The notes under the pieces: generated by a model | Seen by the model: the letters and a program-made list of their open reading frames with translations, nothing else | Told to the model about the DNA's origin: nothing | Database searches by the model: none | Assembly (NCBI GenBank): GCA_003427395.1 | Contig: BFEA01000747.1 | Location: 489,085-539,833 of the forward strand | Reading direction: 5' to 3' | From: Chara braunii | Taxonomy: Eukaryota; Streptophyta; Charophyceae; Charales; Characeae | DNA length: 50,749 nt | Translations under genes and position numbers: made by a program | Shown here: positions 1 to 10,019 of the stretch, piece after piece | How the letters are laid out: the number at the start of each line of letters is the position of its first letter | Position numbering within the stretch: position 1 is the stretch's first letter

Positions 1-60
<60 letters not shown>
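1..60. repeat. (GA)n microsatellite
   Basis: Sixty bases of uninterrupted GA dinucleotide at the window edge; it probably extends upstream. It lies in the intron before the first visible CTF18 exon. Confidence 0.97.
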
Positions 61-62
<2 letters not shown>

Positions 63-458
63 TGTGGGTGTCTAATATCAGGTATAGATTTATATGTGAG
101 GCTGATATGTGATGCAACTGTAGGGCTGATGTGGAGTGCTCTTTTCGAATGGGTGCTCTGCCATGGCTCTGACTCATTGAGAGGGCTGATGTTGAGCGCT
201 CTTGTTGCATGTGTGCTCTGAAGTACCTTTGATTCCTGGAGTTAGCAACTTCTGACTCCTCTGAGTATATCCTGTTTGTGATATTCAAGAACTGGCTGGC
301 TATACCTGACTTTCTGTGTTTGAGCTGGCCTCTTTGCTCGTTTCTACTTGCCTGTACCTCAACTTGTTCATTTGGTCTTCGTTCTCTTGTTCACTTGCTT
401 ACATTCTGCATGATTTACCTCCTCGTTGCTATGCGTGGTTTTTCTCATGTTGGTGAAG
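61..458 (+). other. Intron sequence upstream of the first visible CTF18 exon
   Basis: Unique-looking AT-balanced sequence. Two related stretches begin with GGGCTGATGT (about 123 and 184), suggesting a short imperfect duplication of about 60 bp. The last 80 bases are T/C-rich and end in AG at 457-458, the inferred splice acceptor. The exon that should encode the preceding N-terminal part of CTF18 is not here and must lie upstream of the window. Confidence 0.5.
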
Positions 459-875
459 GTTCTGAGATGGTTGAAACAATGGGACCGTTGCGTCTTCGGG
501 GAGGCTCGTACAGCAACCAGCAGTGAAGCACTGGCTGCCCTACGCCGGCCATCAGCGGCCCCATCATCTGGACCCGGCAGGGGTCGGGGAAGGTTCGGTC
601 AGTGGAGTCAAGGTGGTGGTGGAGGTGCACGTGGTGGTGGAGGTGGTCTTGGGGGTAAGGGTCAAGGGGATCGGACAGTAAATGCCAATAGCAGACAGGG
701 GTTTGCTAATAATGGGGGTTGGGATCGATCAAAGAGTGGTCCTGGAAGAGGAGCCCAGGATGGATCTTCAGAAGATACGAAAGGTGCGAATAAAGGAGGC
801 AATATATGGAACAAGGGAAGTGCAAGTGGTATGCCAGCTGCAATGGATGCTGATGGCCTAAGGCCTGCTGAAAAG
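459..875 (+). CDS. CTF18: CTF18 exon: WLKQWD block and Gly/Arg-rich linker
   Basis: This exon encodes 139 codons of CTF18, the large subunit of the alternative clamp loader (CTF18-RFC) that loads PCNA and supports sister-chromatid cohesion in the nucleus. It opens with VLRWLKQWDRCVFG, the block that precedes the AAA+ core in CTF18 proteins. A low-complexity linker follows, rich in GRGRG, RGGGG and GGGGG (bases about 565-665), then NIWNKG and a K at the end. Plant homologues carry a related W-K-rich linker here, but this Gly/Arg tract looks enlarged. Acceptor AG is at 457-458 and donor GTTAGT at 876; the frame is open throughout and both borders are phase 0. The reading continues exactly into the exon at 4705. 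The exact acceptor is inferred from homology. Confidence 0.85.
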
Positions 876-1255
876 GTTAGTGTGAGACATGAGCTGATGG
901 TTTGACTGCCTGCCCCTCTTGATCCTGACATTGTCAGCCCTAACTAAGAATGACGGTACTGCTTTTGAAACTGGACTCTGGTCGACCCTTCAGCATCCTC
1001 TCAGACTTGGCTGACGCCAAGGCTGTCAGTAACTAGACTCTTGAAGGCCCAACACCGAAAGGTGGAGTCCCATTTCTTCCAGCTCAGTTTGTTGCCTCTG
1101 ATTGTTGCAGTTTGACCCTCCGGTGGCCAAACCCTTGTGAGTGCATTCCTCTCAAGTTCCAACGTCTGCGGTTGGATTTGCCCTCAGCTCTTGTTTTTTT
1201 GCCGCTTGCATCCCACAACAAAAAAAATGAAAAAGATGAGAAAGGTCAAAATGAT

Positions 1256-1391
1256 AGTACAAGCAACTTTTGGCTGAGGGTCATCTCCAAGTGCCTCTTC
1301 ATTGTCATGGCTACAGAAAAAGAGAAAAGAAGTAGTACAAGCAACTTTTGGCTGAGGGTCATCTCCAAGTGCCTCTTCATTGTCATGGCTA
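1256..1391. repeat. 58-bp direct duplication (two units, 78-bp offset)
   Basis: Bases 1256-1313 recur identically at 1334-1391, separated by 20 bases of A-rich sequence (GAAAAAGAGAAAAGAAGT-like). This is a recent local duplication inside the intron; no coding role is apparent. Confidence 0.9.
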
Positions 1392-2087
1392 TTCACCTGT
1401 GTTACCAGCCAGGCGGCCCAGGTTGCCTCAGATTGACCTAGGTGGCCCGCCACGGTCAAGGTCTTGGGCCTCTCCCAGGGAAACTTTTGCAATGAACTGG
1501 TTTAAATGCACAGTTTTTAGGGGGCTCGGCCTCCTGTACCGATTTGCTGGCTTGTTTTAAACTCAGTGCGCACGGGAAAAAGCGGATTCGAGGTGATGGT
1601 GGTTAAAGGTCAACTGAGATGCAATGTTATGCCATATGTCAAATTTTGCACACAAAACAATTGTATGAAGGCGGCATTGAGCACATCCCTTCATACACAG
1701 TGACATCTCCTCCATGGTCTTGCTTGTGAACAAACTCTCCGGTTCTTGCTGTTCCACTTTCATGGCCGGAGACATACACATCCGCAGTTTGCCTCGTCAC
1801 AGCTTCTCTTATTGTGTACCATCGACGGCATGCACCGCATCATCACTCATCCCAGGATCAACAGCCTGTTTCTTTGTCTGCCCCCATTTTCCCTGTGTGT
1901 GCTCCACAGGTTGTTGTTCTTCCCTTGCTCCAGACAGCGATATCCCAAAAAGGAAAAGAAAGATCAAAAGAAAAAGAATCCACTCCTGTGTCCCCTGGAG
2001 ACAATCAAACTTCGGGCGGGCAGTCACGAGACCATGTTTCATGCTCCATAGAATTGGAGGTTCACGAGTTACCTGCAGTGCTGTATG

Positions 2088-2141
2088 CAGTCCACACTTA
2101 GGGTGCAGTCCCCACTCAAGGTGCAGCCCCCACTCATCATG
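2088..2141. repeat. Three-unit 18-bp tandem repeat
   Basis: Three successive 18-base units of the form CAGTCCCCACTCAAGGTG with a few substitutions. Because 18 is divisible by three, every frame stays open across it, which explains several spurious short ORFs. Confidence 0.8.
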
Positions 2142-2663
2142 CAGCCGCAAATGACCGGGGATTGGAACATCATATGGCTGTCTTGCCAATTGCCCCACAA
2201 GGTGTACACCACATGCGTGATCTGCAAATGACTGCCCAGGACTCAGGCCAGGGCATTCCAGACTTGGAACATCCTAGCGGAAAATTGGAAACTGTCTGGC
2301 ACTCCAGCCTTCTGCATGGGTCCTGGGGACCATCTCACGCAAGTGTGTATATGTCATGCATCATACTCGCACACAATGATCAGTAGTCTCACACGATAGA
2401 CAAAGGTAGATGAGAAGAAAACCGAGTTTCACAGCTTATATTATCAAAAATATGATCACAAAGAGTTTCATAGTTCCCTGAGTCCAGCGCTCAACAGCGC
2501 AATACACATCCCTTGTCAACTCGTCAATATGGCTTCCAAAACATCAGCGCTACTTCTGCAGATTGTCTCCAAGTCATCAATGTGGTCACTACTCATCAGC
2601 GCCACCTCTGCAGTCCACATCCAACTCAGGTAAGTATCTTCCATAACCAAACCTTGAATGAAC

Positions 2664-3539
2664 TGAAACAGTTTTCACCTTTGGCAGTAGCCGATGCAGA
2701 TCCCAGGGGTCGATCCCTTGACCTCAGCTTACCTGTGTACAGTATCTGCACAGTTCCCTGGAGTTGAACCCGTGACCTGCACGATAGCCAGTGGTAAGTA
2801 GGTCGCCGTAGGTTGTAGGCTGTAGGGAGATTCGAACTGTAGACCTGTAAGGTAGGAGTCCAAGTAGAGTCCAGAGGCCTAGCTTTAGTCCTTCTAGAAG
2901 GTCGGCAAGTGGTCAAGTGGTGAGTCTAAGGTAGGCCCACGTTTTCAGACGAAGACAAGTGGCAAGGTCAACAGGTAGGACCTCAGTGCAACTGCACTGA
3001 GTCGACGGTACGACTGCCTACAGTCAGCAGAAGGGTCTAGAGAGTCCCAGTCCAGTCCAGCAAGTACCACAGGGGGACTGTGAGCACCAAGGGCCGAAGG
3101 TAAAGGGCAGACCAACGAATTTCTGAAGTATAAATCAAGAGGCAGCGCCCAGCCATTCATTCATTCCTGCGTGAGCCATGCGGAAGCGCTGCCACAGCGA
3201 CTTGTGCAAGGAGGTCTGCAGATGAGCCCAGAGGACGCAGTGGGCAAGAGAGGAGGAGTTAGCATAGCGATAGGTTAGAGGCAGCCATAGCTGCCATAGC
3301 TGTAGTTAGTAGTGAGTGTGTGTGTGTGCTCGAGTGTTAGAGTGATGCGTGTGGGATATCCAGGGTGATCCAGTGTATGTGAACAGTGAGATGTTTGGGC
3401 GCTGGAGTCGCCATAGCCATTTGAGAGTGAACTCGTATCTGAAGCCATATCTCTGAGTTTTGAGTGGGCGCATGTCGCCAGTGTGCTGCGTTACTGTTTA
3501 CATGTGTGAAAAGTGTGTTTGAAAACGAATCTGATTGCA
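2664..3539 (+). mobile_element. Solo LTR, family W copy 1
   Basis: The element begins TGAAACAGTTTTCACC and ends TCTGATTGCA, so it has TG...CA termini. It is flanked by the 4-bp direct repeat GAAC (2660-2663 and 3540-3543). The same sequence, with the same ends and a different 4-bp duplication, occurs at 40357-41320. A TATAAAT box at 3129-3135 sits about 470 bp from the left end, consistent with U3-R organisation on the plus strand. No internal retroelement sequence is attached, so this is a solo LTR left by LTR-LTR recombination, or a very short element. The family (gypsy, copia or other) cannot be told from the LTR alone. Confidence 0.85.
3129..3135 (+). promoter_or_regulatory. TATA box of solo LTR W copy 1
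   Basis: TATAAAT followed by CAAG, conserved in position and sequence with 40880-40886 in the second copy. It is the probable core promoter of the former retroelement. Confidence 0.55.
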
Positions 3540-3543
3540 GAAC

Positions 3544-4704
3544 ACTCTCTGTCTCAGTCCCTTCCTCCTACTCATAGCTATCTACTACTAACTCTCTAAT
3601 ACTAGTACTAACTCGCTGGGCAGCTATGGCTGCATCACTTCCAGCGCACAGTCTTCTTCCCTCACTCAGCGCATCTTCATCCTCCAGCGCTGCTCCTCCT
3701 GNCTTAGCGCACAAGTGCTCCAGCACTTCCACGCACAGAATGCCAGTGGAGATCTGGCGAGGAATGAGGCTGGCTGCTGCCTTTATAGTGCTGGCCTCTC
3801 CTCGCTGGGTCTGCATTGGCTCAGTTCAGCCTTTCCTTTGTCCCAGACCCTGCATTGCATGTGTCCCAGTACAGTCCCAATGAAGTTCAACTGCTGCTGA
3901 GGCCTCTTGGCCTAGATTTGGACTTGAAAGTCTGGATCTGGACTGTCCCCTTGACTTAGACCAGAACTGGGACTTTATCTATTGACTACTTTCGGACAGG
4001 CACATCTTTANACGAACAGACACACTCACTGCCTGGACAGACACTCCCAAGGTGTGAATAGACACTCTTCTTGGTACGAACAGGTGCACTGACTGCACGC
4101 ACAGACACACCCATACCCGAACAGACATGACATGAACATCTCCTGGTGAACAGGTAAGTCTTTTGACAATGCCCTTTGCTTTAGATTTGGATGTGCCCGT
4201 TGATAGAGAACTTGACCTTTGACCTTCTTTCACGTTTCTGAGCCCTGGCGAGATACCCTTTCATGCTGCTTTACCTTTACGAGGCCTGAGGCCTGCATCG
4301 GGTAAAGGCCCTTTTACTGCTCACAACAATGAGGAACATTGCTGTGATCCCTGTTCCTCCCATTCCGATGCGATCCTCCCCAATCTTTGTGGTCTGGTTG
4401 CTACGAATGGTTGTTTTCACGTTCTCCACCACCTGCCTTAAAGAGCGTCGGACTTTCTTGCAATTGCCTTTCAGCTTGATGCGGATCTTCACTGCCTGGA
4501 GGGACCGCCAGATTGAACTGCCCCATTCTTGGCCCGGTTTGCGTGTATCAAACTTACGAAATGATCGAAGTCATATGGATGATTAGACAAAGTTAAATCA
4601 GGTGCAATGAGAACATAAGGCCATTGGCATGATGAGTGGACTTTTGGTAATATGATTGATCCAATTGTGTTTTCTTGCCCCATTTGCTTTCTCCTTGACT
4701 ATAG
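3544..4704 (+). other. CTF18 intron 1, right part
   Basis: No gene recognised. Single ambiguous bases lie at 3702 and 4011. Between about 3990 and 4150 a degenerate motif around GAACAGACACAC recurs several times. The last 25 bases (TTTGCTTTCTCCTTGACTAT) form a good polypyrimidine tract ending in AG at 4703-4704, the acceptor for the P-loop exon. Confidence 0.5.
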
Positions 4705-4791
4705 GTTTTGCTACTTTGTGGAGCACCTGGTCTTGGAAAGACAACACTAGCACATGTGGCAGCCCATCATTGTGGCTATCATGTTGTTGAG
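4705..4791 (+). CDS. CTF18: CTF18 exon: Walker A (P-loop)
   Basis: This 87-bp exon of 29 codons reads VLLCGAPGLGKTTLAHVAAH and then HCGYHVVE. GAPGLGKT is a perfect Walker A motif (GxxGxGKT/S), which binds ATP phosphates in AAA+ clamp-loader subunits. The wording CGAPGLGKTTLAH...GY.VVE is diagnostic of CTF18 rather than RFC1-5. The acceptor AG is at 4703-4704 after a pyrimidine tract, and the donor GTAACT is at 4792. Both borders are phase 0, so the frame joins the preceding exon (ending K) and the next (starting VNASDD). The flanking introns are 3,829 and 6,802 bp. Confidence 0.96.
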
Positions 4792-5810
4792 GTAACTGGT
4801 GAAGCTGATTCGTTTTCTCTGGGTGCCGATGCCTTCCACAAGCTAACTTATGGTTGTGCAGGAGAAAGCAGGCCCTCTATTGCCCTCCTAAGTGCCTGTC
4901 CCTATTGAAATCGTGTTTCATGCAGTTGATGGTGTTCTCTTCTTGCATACAAAAGGAATACAGCCTCTGACATGAGTGGGAGATATTGTATTTGTTAGCG
5001 CTTGTTTTATGTACCTGCGATTTATTGCACTTGAATGCCAACTTTTTTATTTTGAAACAGGGCCATATGGTTCTGTGTCCTTTCGGTTCTGGCGGTTCCA
5101 TCCAGACAGAGAGGGTCAAGACGATGCAGATGGGGAGCAAGAACGCATATGGACCAAAATCGAGGAAAAGATCCCCCCGAGAGTTGGAACTAGCATAGAA
5201 TTTGGGTAGAGTGGTACCCGTAAATAGAGGAAGGGATTTGGGACACAGACTGCTCTGATGAGCAGTTTAATGGGAAATCCTGAAGTATAGAAGTTAGATA
5301 ACGGGCAAGGAAATTCGAACACAACCAGGGACAAAAGGAGGACCAGGCGACCTGGATAGGTCAAGAGGAGCTGGTCAGAAAATACGTCATATGGAATGTT
5401 TCCTTTCGGGTTAGGTCCAGACAGAATGGGGACGGGGTTCGTAAACAAGGTATGGACATACCAGCCAGTCAAGCCTCCAGAATGGAGCAATCAACGCTAC
5501 CGTAACGAGGGGACGCCTGATTGACTGTCAACACACTGAATGAAACACGTGTAAGAGTCGTGTACAATTATCAACAAGGTACCTGTTATTGGTGTCCCTG
5601 GAGGAAAAGTTCAATAACTTGGTGGTTTTGCGTAGAATAAAACAAATTGACTGGATAACAGATGGTGCTATTTGTGGGAGCTGTGAGTCATGGAGTAGTC
5701 CTGCCTAGAATAGGAGCATACGATAGTTATGGGTGGTAACCTAGAACTATCACGAGTTGCAACCTAGACTAAGCAGAGATACATTTGTGAGGCCATGAGG
5801 GCCGGTGAAT
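4792..5810 (+). other. CTF18 intron 2, left part
   Basis: No recognisable gene. A minus-strand open frame of 124 codons (5116-5490) and overlapping plus-strand frames exist, but none resembles a known family. The stretch may belong to the decayed gypsy relic that becomes recognisable from 5811, but I cannot show this. Confidence 0.45.
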
Positions 5811-5897
5811 CTGTAGCCATGGACTTCATGAATACACTTCTGTAGCCATGGACTGCATGAATACACTTCTGTAGCCATGGACTGCATGAATACACTC
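5811..5897 (+). repeat. Three-unit 29-bp tandem repeat within an integrase relic
   Basis: The unit starting CTGTAGCCATGGACT is repeated three times with period 29 (5811, 5840, 5869); the first copy differs by one base (TTC versus TGC). Each unit carries ATGGACT(T/G)CATGAATAC, matching the SMDFMDTL segment of gypsy integrase, so a catalytic-motif segment of a retroelement was locally amplified. Period 29 throws successive units into different frames. Confidence 0.9.
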
Positions 5898-6425
5898 ATC
5901 AGCAGCAGGAACGGCATTAGGCAAATATTTGCGGTCATAGAGTCATCGACTCATAGACAGAATTTCACATTTGCTAGATTCATACCACTACCAGAAACAT
6001 CTAAGACAGATTTAGTCATTAAAGCTTTTTGTGATAGATGGGTATCAGATTTTGTGAATGATAGGGATGCTCGATTCAAAAACGGACAGGATGAACAGAT
6101 GGATCATAAAGTAAAGAAAGGCATTTTATCACGCTAGAAAACTTGATTCGGATGAGCATTTGCCTGAAGTAGCGAGCGCGTGAGTCATGGTGTAATCTCT
6201 ATTTCAGGAATCTCGACAGAAAATGATTGAGCACCATGGTTGCGTTCCTGCCGACCACCGACCCCAACCCCGACCGCCGACCGTATTGCAGCTGACCAGT
6301 AGGGCCGACTGGTCGGCGGTCTGCCGACCAGTCAGAAAACAACCATCCACTATTTTTTTTTCAGATCTGAGTTGGAAGCTGCACTGCGCTTGCGAAGTAC
6401 AGCCCGAATCCGCTGAGAAACTTTT

Positions 6426-6598
6426 GGGGATGGGGGGGTTGGGGGGGGGGTGTATAGGGGGATATAGGGGGGTATAGGGGTGGTATAGGGGGTATTGGGG
6501 GGGGGTATGAGGGTGTTGGGGGGCGGTTTGTGGGTGTTGGGGGGGGTATGGGGGTATTTGGGGTGGGTATGGGGGTGTTTGTGGGGTTATTAGGGGTT
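6426..6598 (+). repeat. G-rich minisatellite, quadruplex-prone
   Basis: Irregular tandem units of four to nine G separated by TAT, TGT or TATA spacers fill the interior of the MITE. The plus strand has many more than four close G-runs, so G-quadruplex formation is plausible. Confidence 0.8.
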
Positions 6599-6606
6599 CT
6601 GGACCC

Positions 6607-6610
<4 letters not shown>

Positions 6611-6644
<34 letters not shown>
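6611..6644. repeat. Homopolymer T run
   Basis: Thirty-plus T immediately to the right of the G-rich tract inside the MITE. Length is likely to be unstable and unreliable in the assembly. Confidence 0.9.
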
Positions 6645-6646
<2 letters not shown>

Positions 6647-7317
6647 GGGGTGCCGACGACCCCGACTGGTAGGTGCCGACCAGCCGACCGGTCGGAGGGT
6701 CGGCAGCCGACCAGTCAAGGTTCGCCGACGGTCGAGGTGTGCAACACTGTTGAGCACTCAAATAATGCATCTATATTTCAAGGAGGAGCTCTGTATGGGT
6801 GGAAACCACAGAGTTTAGTCCAAAAGAGAACATTTCCAGAAAACTGCAACCATTGTACTATCGACCATGGACAATTTTAGATATTACAGGCAATGATGTC
6901 CATCCTCACCTAAGAAGCTATCCAGTTTTTCACGCATCAAAGTTGTTGCCTTTTTCAATACTAATGATCAATTCCCTTCGTGTAGATTGATGTTACTGCC
7001 CTAGATGGATGGATATGTGGCTGTTCACTCCATTGTTGAGCACTGTGTGGGCACAAATTTTTGAGTGTGCAAGGACTTGCTGATTTTGACTGCCGAGAAG
7101 AAGAAGAACAGACCCGCACTCCACGTCGACGGGCGGCAGCGGTTGTCGGCAGGCAGGAGCACCGTGATCGACGACGCTGGCGATGGGCGATGAGCAACTC
7201 GATGACGACGGGCGAGTGAAGCTCCCAGGCGATGGCGACGAGGGGCAGCTACTTCGACGACGGGCGGCTCAACGACGGGCGACTCGACGACGAACGCAGG
7301 CGGCTGGAGCAGGTACC

Positions 7318-7380
7318 GAGGCCCCGTTTGGACAGCCAATGCAGGCCGCCCCAGCCAGTCGCTTGTTCAAACGGGGCCTC
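7318..7380. repeat. Inverted repeat, 13-bp arms
   Basis: GAGGCCCCGTTTG (7318-7330) is exactly complemented by CAAACGGGGCCTC (7368-7380), with a 37-base loop. It lies 22 bases from the perfect palindrome at 7403. Confidence 0.9.
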
Positions 7381-7402
7381 CGTTTTCCCTCCAAAAACGA
7401 AT

Positions 7403-7446
7403 GGCCCTCTGGCCGTCGATCATGAATGATCGACGGCCAGAGGGCC
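7403..7446. repeat. Perfect 21-bp-arm palindrome
   Basis: Left arm 7403-7423 (GGCCCTCTGGCCGTCGATCA plus T) is exactly complemented by right arm 7426-7446, with only GA between. Perfect arms of this length at high GC suggest a recently formed foldback or the centre of a small inverted-repeat transposon. Confidence 0.93.
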
Positions 7447-7690
7447 GTCCCAAATTCAAAAAAAAAAAAACAGGCCTCACAGGCCCGACGCGCAGTTTTC
7501 TCGGCGTGGTCGGACCCGGTAGGCCCTGGGGAGGCGAAATCTCGCCGATTCGGGGTCGGAAACCCCCCGCCAACAAGGTGTGCTGGGGGGGGCCGGCCCC
7601 CAACCGGGCCGCCCGCCCGGCCAGGCCGCCCGGGACGTCCCCCGGGCAGGCGCCGGTCGGCCGGGCGGCTCGGATCCGTACTCAGCGGAA

Positions 7691-9777
7691 AAGGTGATTG
7701 TTCAATTTGTAAACAGTAATTCAAAGATTACGTACAAAGGCACACTTTGGTAATCGTCCTAGCGGTTGAACTGTTGAATCTATTTGTGTTTTAATGAAAT
7801 GCATTGCATGTACCCTTAAAAAATGGCCGGGAAATCCTGGCCTTACAGTTACCACAACGGTGCGCCATCTCACAACCAATTTCAATGGGCTATCAATTCA
7901 ATCAAAACCTAGCCAACGTCACCGCCATTATGTAATGTGGCTTAAAGCATCCAGCTCACCCAATTGCCACCAACTCGATGGGGACCGCAGCATGTTGGAA
8001 ATGAGCAGAAAAGGCTCGCGAGCTATTCAGTTTATGGTGGCTTTAGATGCAAGATATACTCTGTGAGATGGTTACATGCACATAGATGATATATTCAGGA
8101 GCGCTCTCTTTCCATGCCCCTTGGGATGCTAACCGCCAAACCTCAAATTGACAGCCCTGTGGCCTCTCCATCAGTCCCCAAGCGTGGCCAGTACTCATAA
8201 TGTTCGGGTAGCGAAGCTTACACTTGTTTGAAATCAGTCTATAATTATGATGTCCTCCTTCATGCCCCTTTTGTAGAGGAGGGTCACAACACTCAAGCCT
8301 CCAAAATTTTAGGAGTGAGCCATTCATAGAATGGGAGGAAAAGAGGGTAAGTGACCACAAGTCGCTAGCGGACATTTTAAGAGTCCGGTCATCAGGAATG
8401 TGATCAGCTTGCATGAGACAGCAACCATTCAGACTGTGGCCTGAGAAACTTTGGGATCGACTGTCGATGCCAATCCACCACTTTGAGACTGGTAGTGATG
8501 CCATCAACCGTCTGGCAAGGGAAGTAGGTGTGCTGTTCGGGGCAATTCCCCAGGCCATGACAGTTCCATACTTGTCCGCCATGATCAGCAGGCCTCCAGG
8601 CACTTCACTAGTGGTCAGTACACTGGGAAGACAGCATTGGCCTCGCCGTTCAGTCCTCGATTGAGTTGCTACCTGTCTCCAGTACAAGTCTGTCTCTATC
8701 TGTCCAAATCTCAGTACGTGTCTCTTCCGCACCTGTTTCTGCCACTGCAGGCCACACAACAAAAGGTCCGGGCCCCTGAGCCTTGGTGTGGCAGGCCCCA
8801 GAATGCCACATCTCCGTTTGTGTGTGATTTCTGTGTGAAGGAGGCGGGGACGAAGGGGCAAGCAGGGGGGGTGGGGGCATGAGTAACAATGAGGAGAGAG
8901 ACAGAGAGCGATGCGTGGAGGTGCACAGATAGGCAAGAAAGTGTGACTAGGTGTCAGTTAGTGTGTTGAGAGAGGAACCTGGCCATAAGCCCTTCCTGAC
9001 ACACAAAGTTGCATTGCTCACAGGCTCCGGGACCCCGAGACAGCTGGAAGGGTACCAATGCCGGCTACAACAAAGGATGAGACCCCTGGCCCAGTGGGCA
9101 ATCTGGAGGAGAGCTGCCAAGAAACGATTGACGGAAATCACTGCCTGCTGGCACAGGTGTGGGACGGTTTTCTCCAAACAATAGAGACGGAATACGAAAC
9201 TGACTGGTTTAGGACCAAAAGGCAAATCAGAAAGAATCCAGAGAAGGCACAGGAGATACGAGAGAACTTTGCGTGCAGAGTGCTAGGGACAGGAAAGGTT
9301 GGGAAAGGCTGGTCTAGTGGTGGGAGGCAACATACAGTTTTCAATGGAACGGGGGTCCACAGTGACAGGGACGGTAGGGGCGGACCGAAGGGCAGAATCA
9401 GCGCACAGCATACAGAACTCGGTTAGCCTCAGCCTAGCATCGCAGTGGAAGGATGAGAAAGAAGGGTAGAACAGAAAGGACAGAGAAGGAGGTCATGGAG
9501 AGCAAAGGTACAGGACAGGGGCAGAGCTGTGGTACATCCTCTTGAAGAGGGAGCAATCAATGCCGCTGTCTCAGGACCTCCAGGCCATAAGGGGGAGGAG
9601 CATTGGGTGAGTAGTATCGGTGTAATGGACGCTGGTCCTGGTTCCCAGCTGTTAAAATGATAGGGACTTCTTTTTTTTTTTCCAAAGGGAATTGTTCATT
9701 GTATAACGAAAGGAAGCGTTGTGTGTGATGTGAGGGACACTGGATTCGGTATCAAGTTTTATTAGTAATGAAAAGAA

Positions 9778-9818
<41 letters not shown>

Positions 9819-10019
9819 GTTAAAAAAAAAAAAAGACTTGCAGGACTGGTCCTTAACCGCACAGAAAAAAAAAAGGAGAAAAAAAAGGACTTGTTCTTTC
9901 TGTTCTGGTTCTTTTTGTTCTCATCGGCATTGTCATTTGCTGCTTCCATGGATGATTGGTTTCATTCATGGTTTGGTGGACATTGCTTTGGACATGCTTA
10001 GGCTGCTACTGTACTGTGT
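7691..10019. other. CTF18 intron 2, unassigned stretch
   Basis: No gene recognised. A 297-codon open frame on the minus strand (8043-8936) and a 122-codon one on the plus strand (9058-9426) show no motif or family I know. The first has many Cys, His and Trp scattered without spacing and overlaps long frames on the other strand. Near 8880-8935 the sequence is GA-rich. A-rich runs at 9781-9833 and 9867-9889 are low complexity. I cannot exclude worn retroelement gag sequence. Confidence 0.4.
9781..9833. repeat. Poly(A) runs
   Basis: Thirty-four A, then GTTTGTT, then a further run of about 13 A. This could be the tail of a retroposed sequence on the plus strand, but no upstream element is identified. 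Confidence 0.85.

Larger units (their letters stand above)
876..2659 (+). other. CTF18 intron 1, left part
   Basis: No gene recognised. It contains a 58-bp direct duplication (1256-1313 and 1334-1391), a short 18-bp tandem array (2088-2141) and an A-rich patch near 1218-1240. Open frames here are short and match nothing I know. The whole CTF18 intron is 876-4704 (3,829 bp). Confidence 0.6.
6235..6749. mobile_element. hAT-like MITE with 8-bp target duplication
   Basis: A 515-bp insertion is bounded by the identical 8-mer TTGAGCAC (6227-6234 and 6750-6757), the duplication length of hAT transposons. The ends are imperfect terminal inverted repeats: CATGGTTGCGTTCC on the left and CAGTGTTGCACACC (complement strand) on the right, 8 of 14 matching, with the CA..G.TTGC start of hAT termini. 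Subterminal regions are full of CCGACCAGTCGG-type direct and inverted motifs. The interior has a long G-rich tract and a T run and no coding capacity. Removing the insertion and one 8-mer restores the homology of the gypsy relic around it. Confidence 0.85.
5811..7060 (+). pseudogene. Decayed Ty3/gypsy integrase and C-terminal relic (split)
   Basis: This is a degenerate relic, not an active gene. Bases 5877-6137 translate to a sequence alignable with gypsy integrase (NTLISSRNGIRQIF, then F.RFIPLPET, then VSDFVNDRDARF), parallel to MDFMDTLMTSKNGKRHIF and IVSDRDVRF in the element at 19366-21363. Sequence between the NDRDARF block and the following EQMD block is deleted. After the MITE (6235-6749) the homology resumes: ISRKLQPLYYRPW, LDITGND, LRSYPVFHASKLLPF and then MDGYV, matching the integrase C-terminal region of the same family. 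Frameshifts and stops are frequent. No LTRs of this copy are recognised. Orientation is opposite to the large gypsy element at 17666-26614. Confidence 0.8.
7061..7690. other. GC-rich palindromic block, probable MITE or foldback element
   Basis: The base composition changes sharply to GC-rich, with repeated CGACGACGGGCG-type motifs at about 7105-7300 and GCCCGGCCGGGC-type motifs at about 7585-7680. It contains two strong inverted repeats (7318-7380 and 7403-7446). No target duplication or terminal repeat could be fixed. The open frames on both strands reflect high GC and are not credible genes. Confidence 0.5.

Noticed and set aside
6204-6770. 188-codon minus-strand frame with poly-Lys and Pro-rich repeats
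   Set aside because: It is created by the T run and G-rich minisatellite of the MITE.
7036-7043. A further TTGAGCAC near the hAT-like MITE
   Set aside because: No inverted-repeat terminus adjoins it; the octamer falls within the gypsy relic and is taken as coincidence.
8043-8936. 297-codon minus-strand open frame
   Set aside because: Long, but no motif, no sensible composition and overlapping open frames on the other strand; reported only as unassigned sequence.
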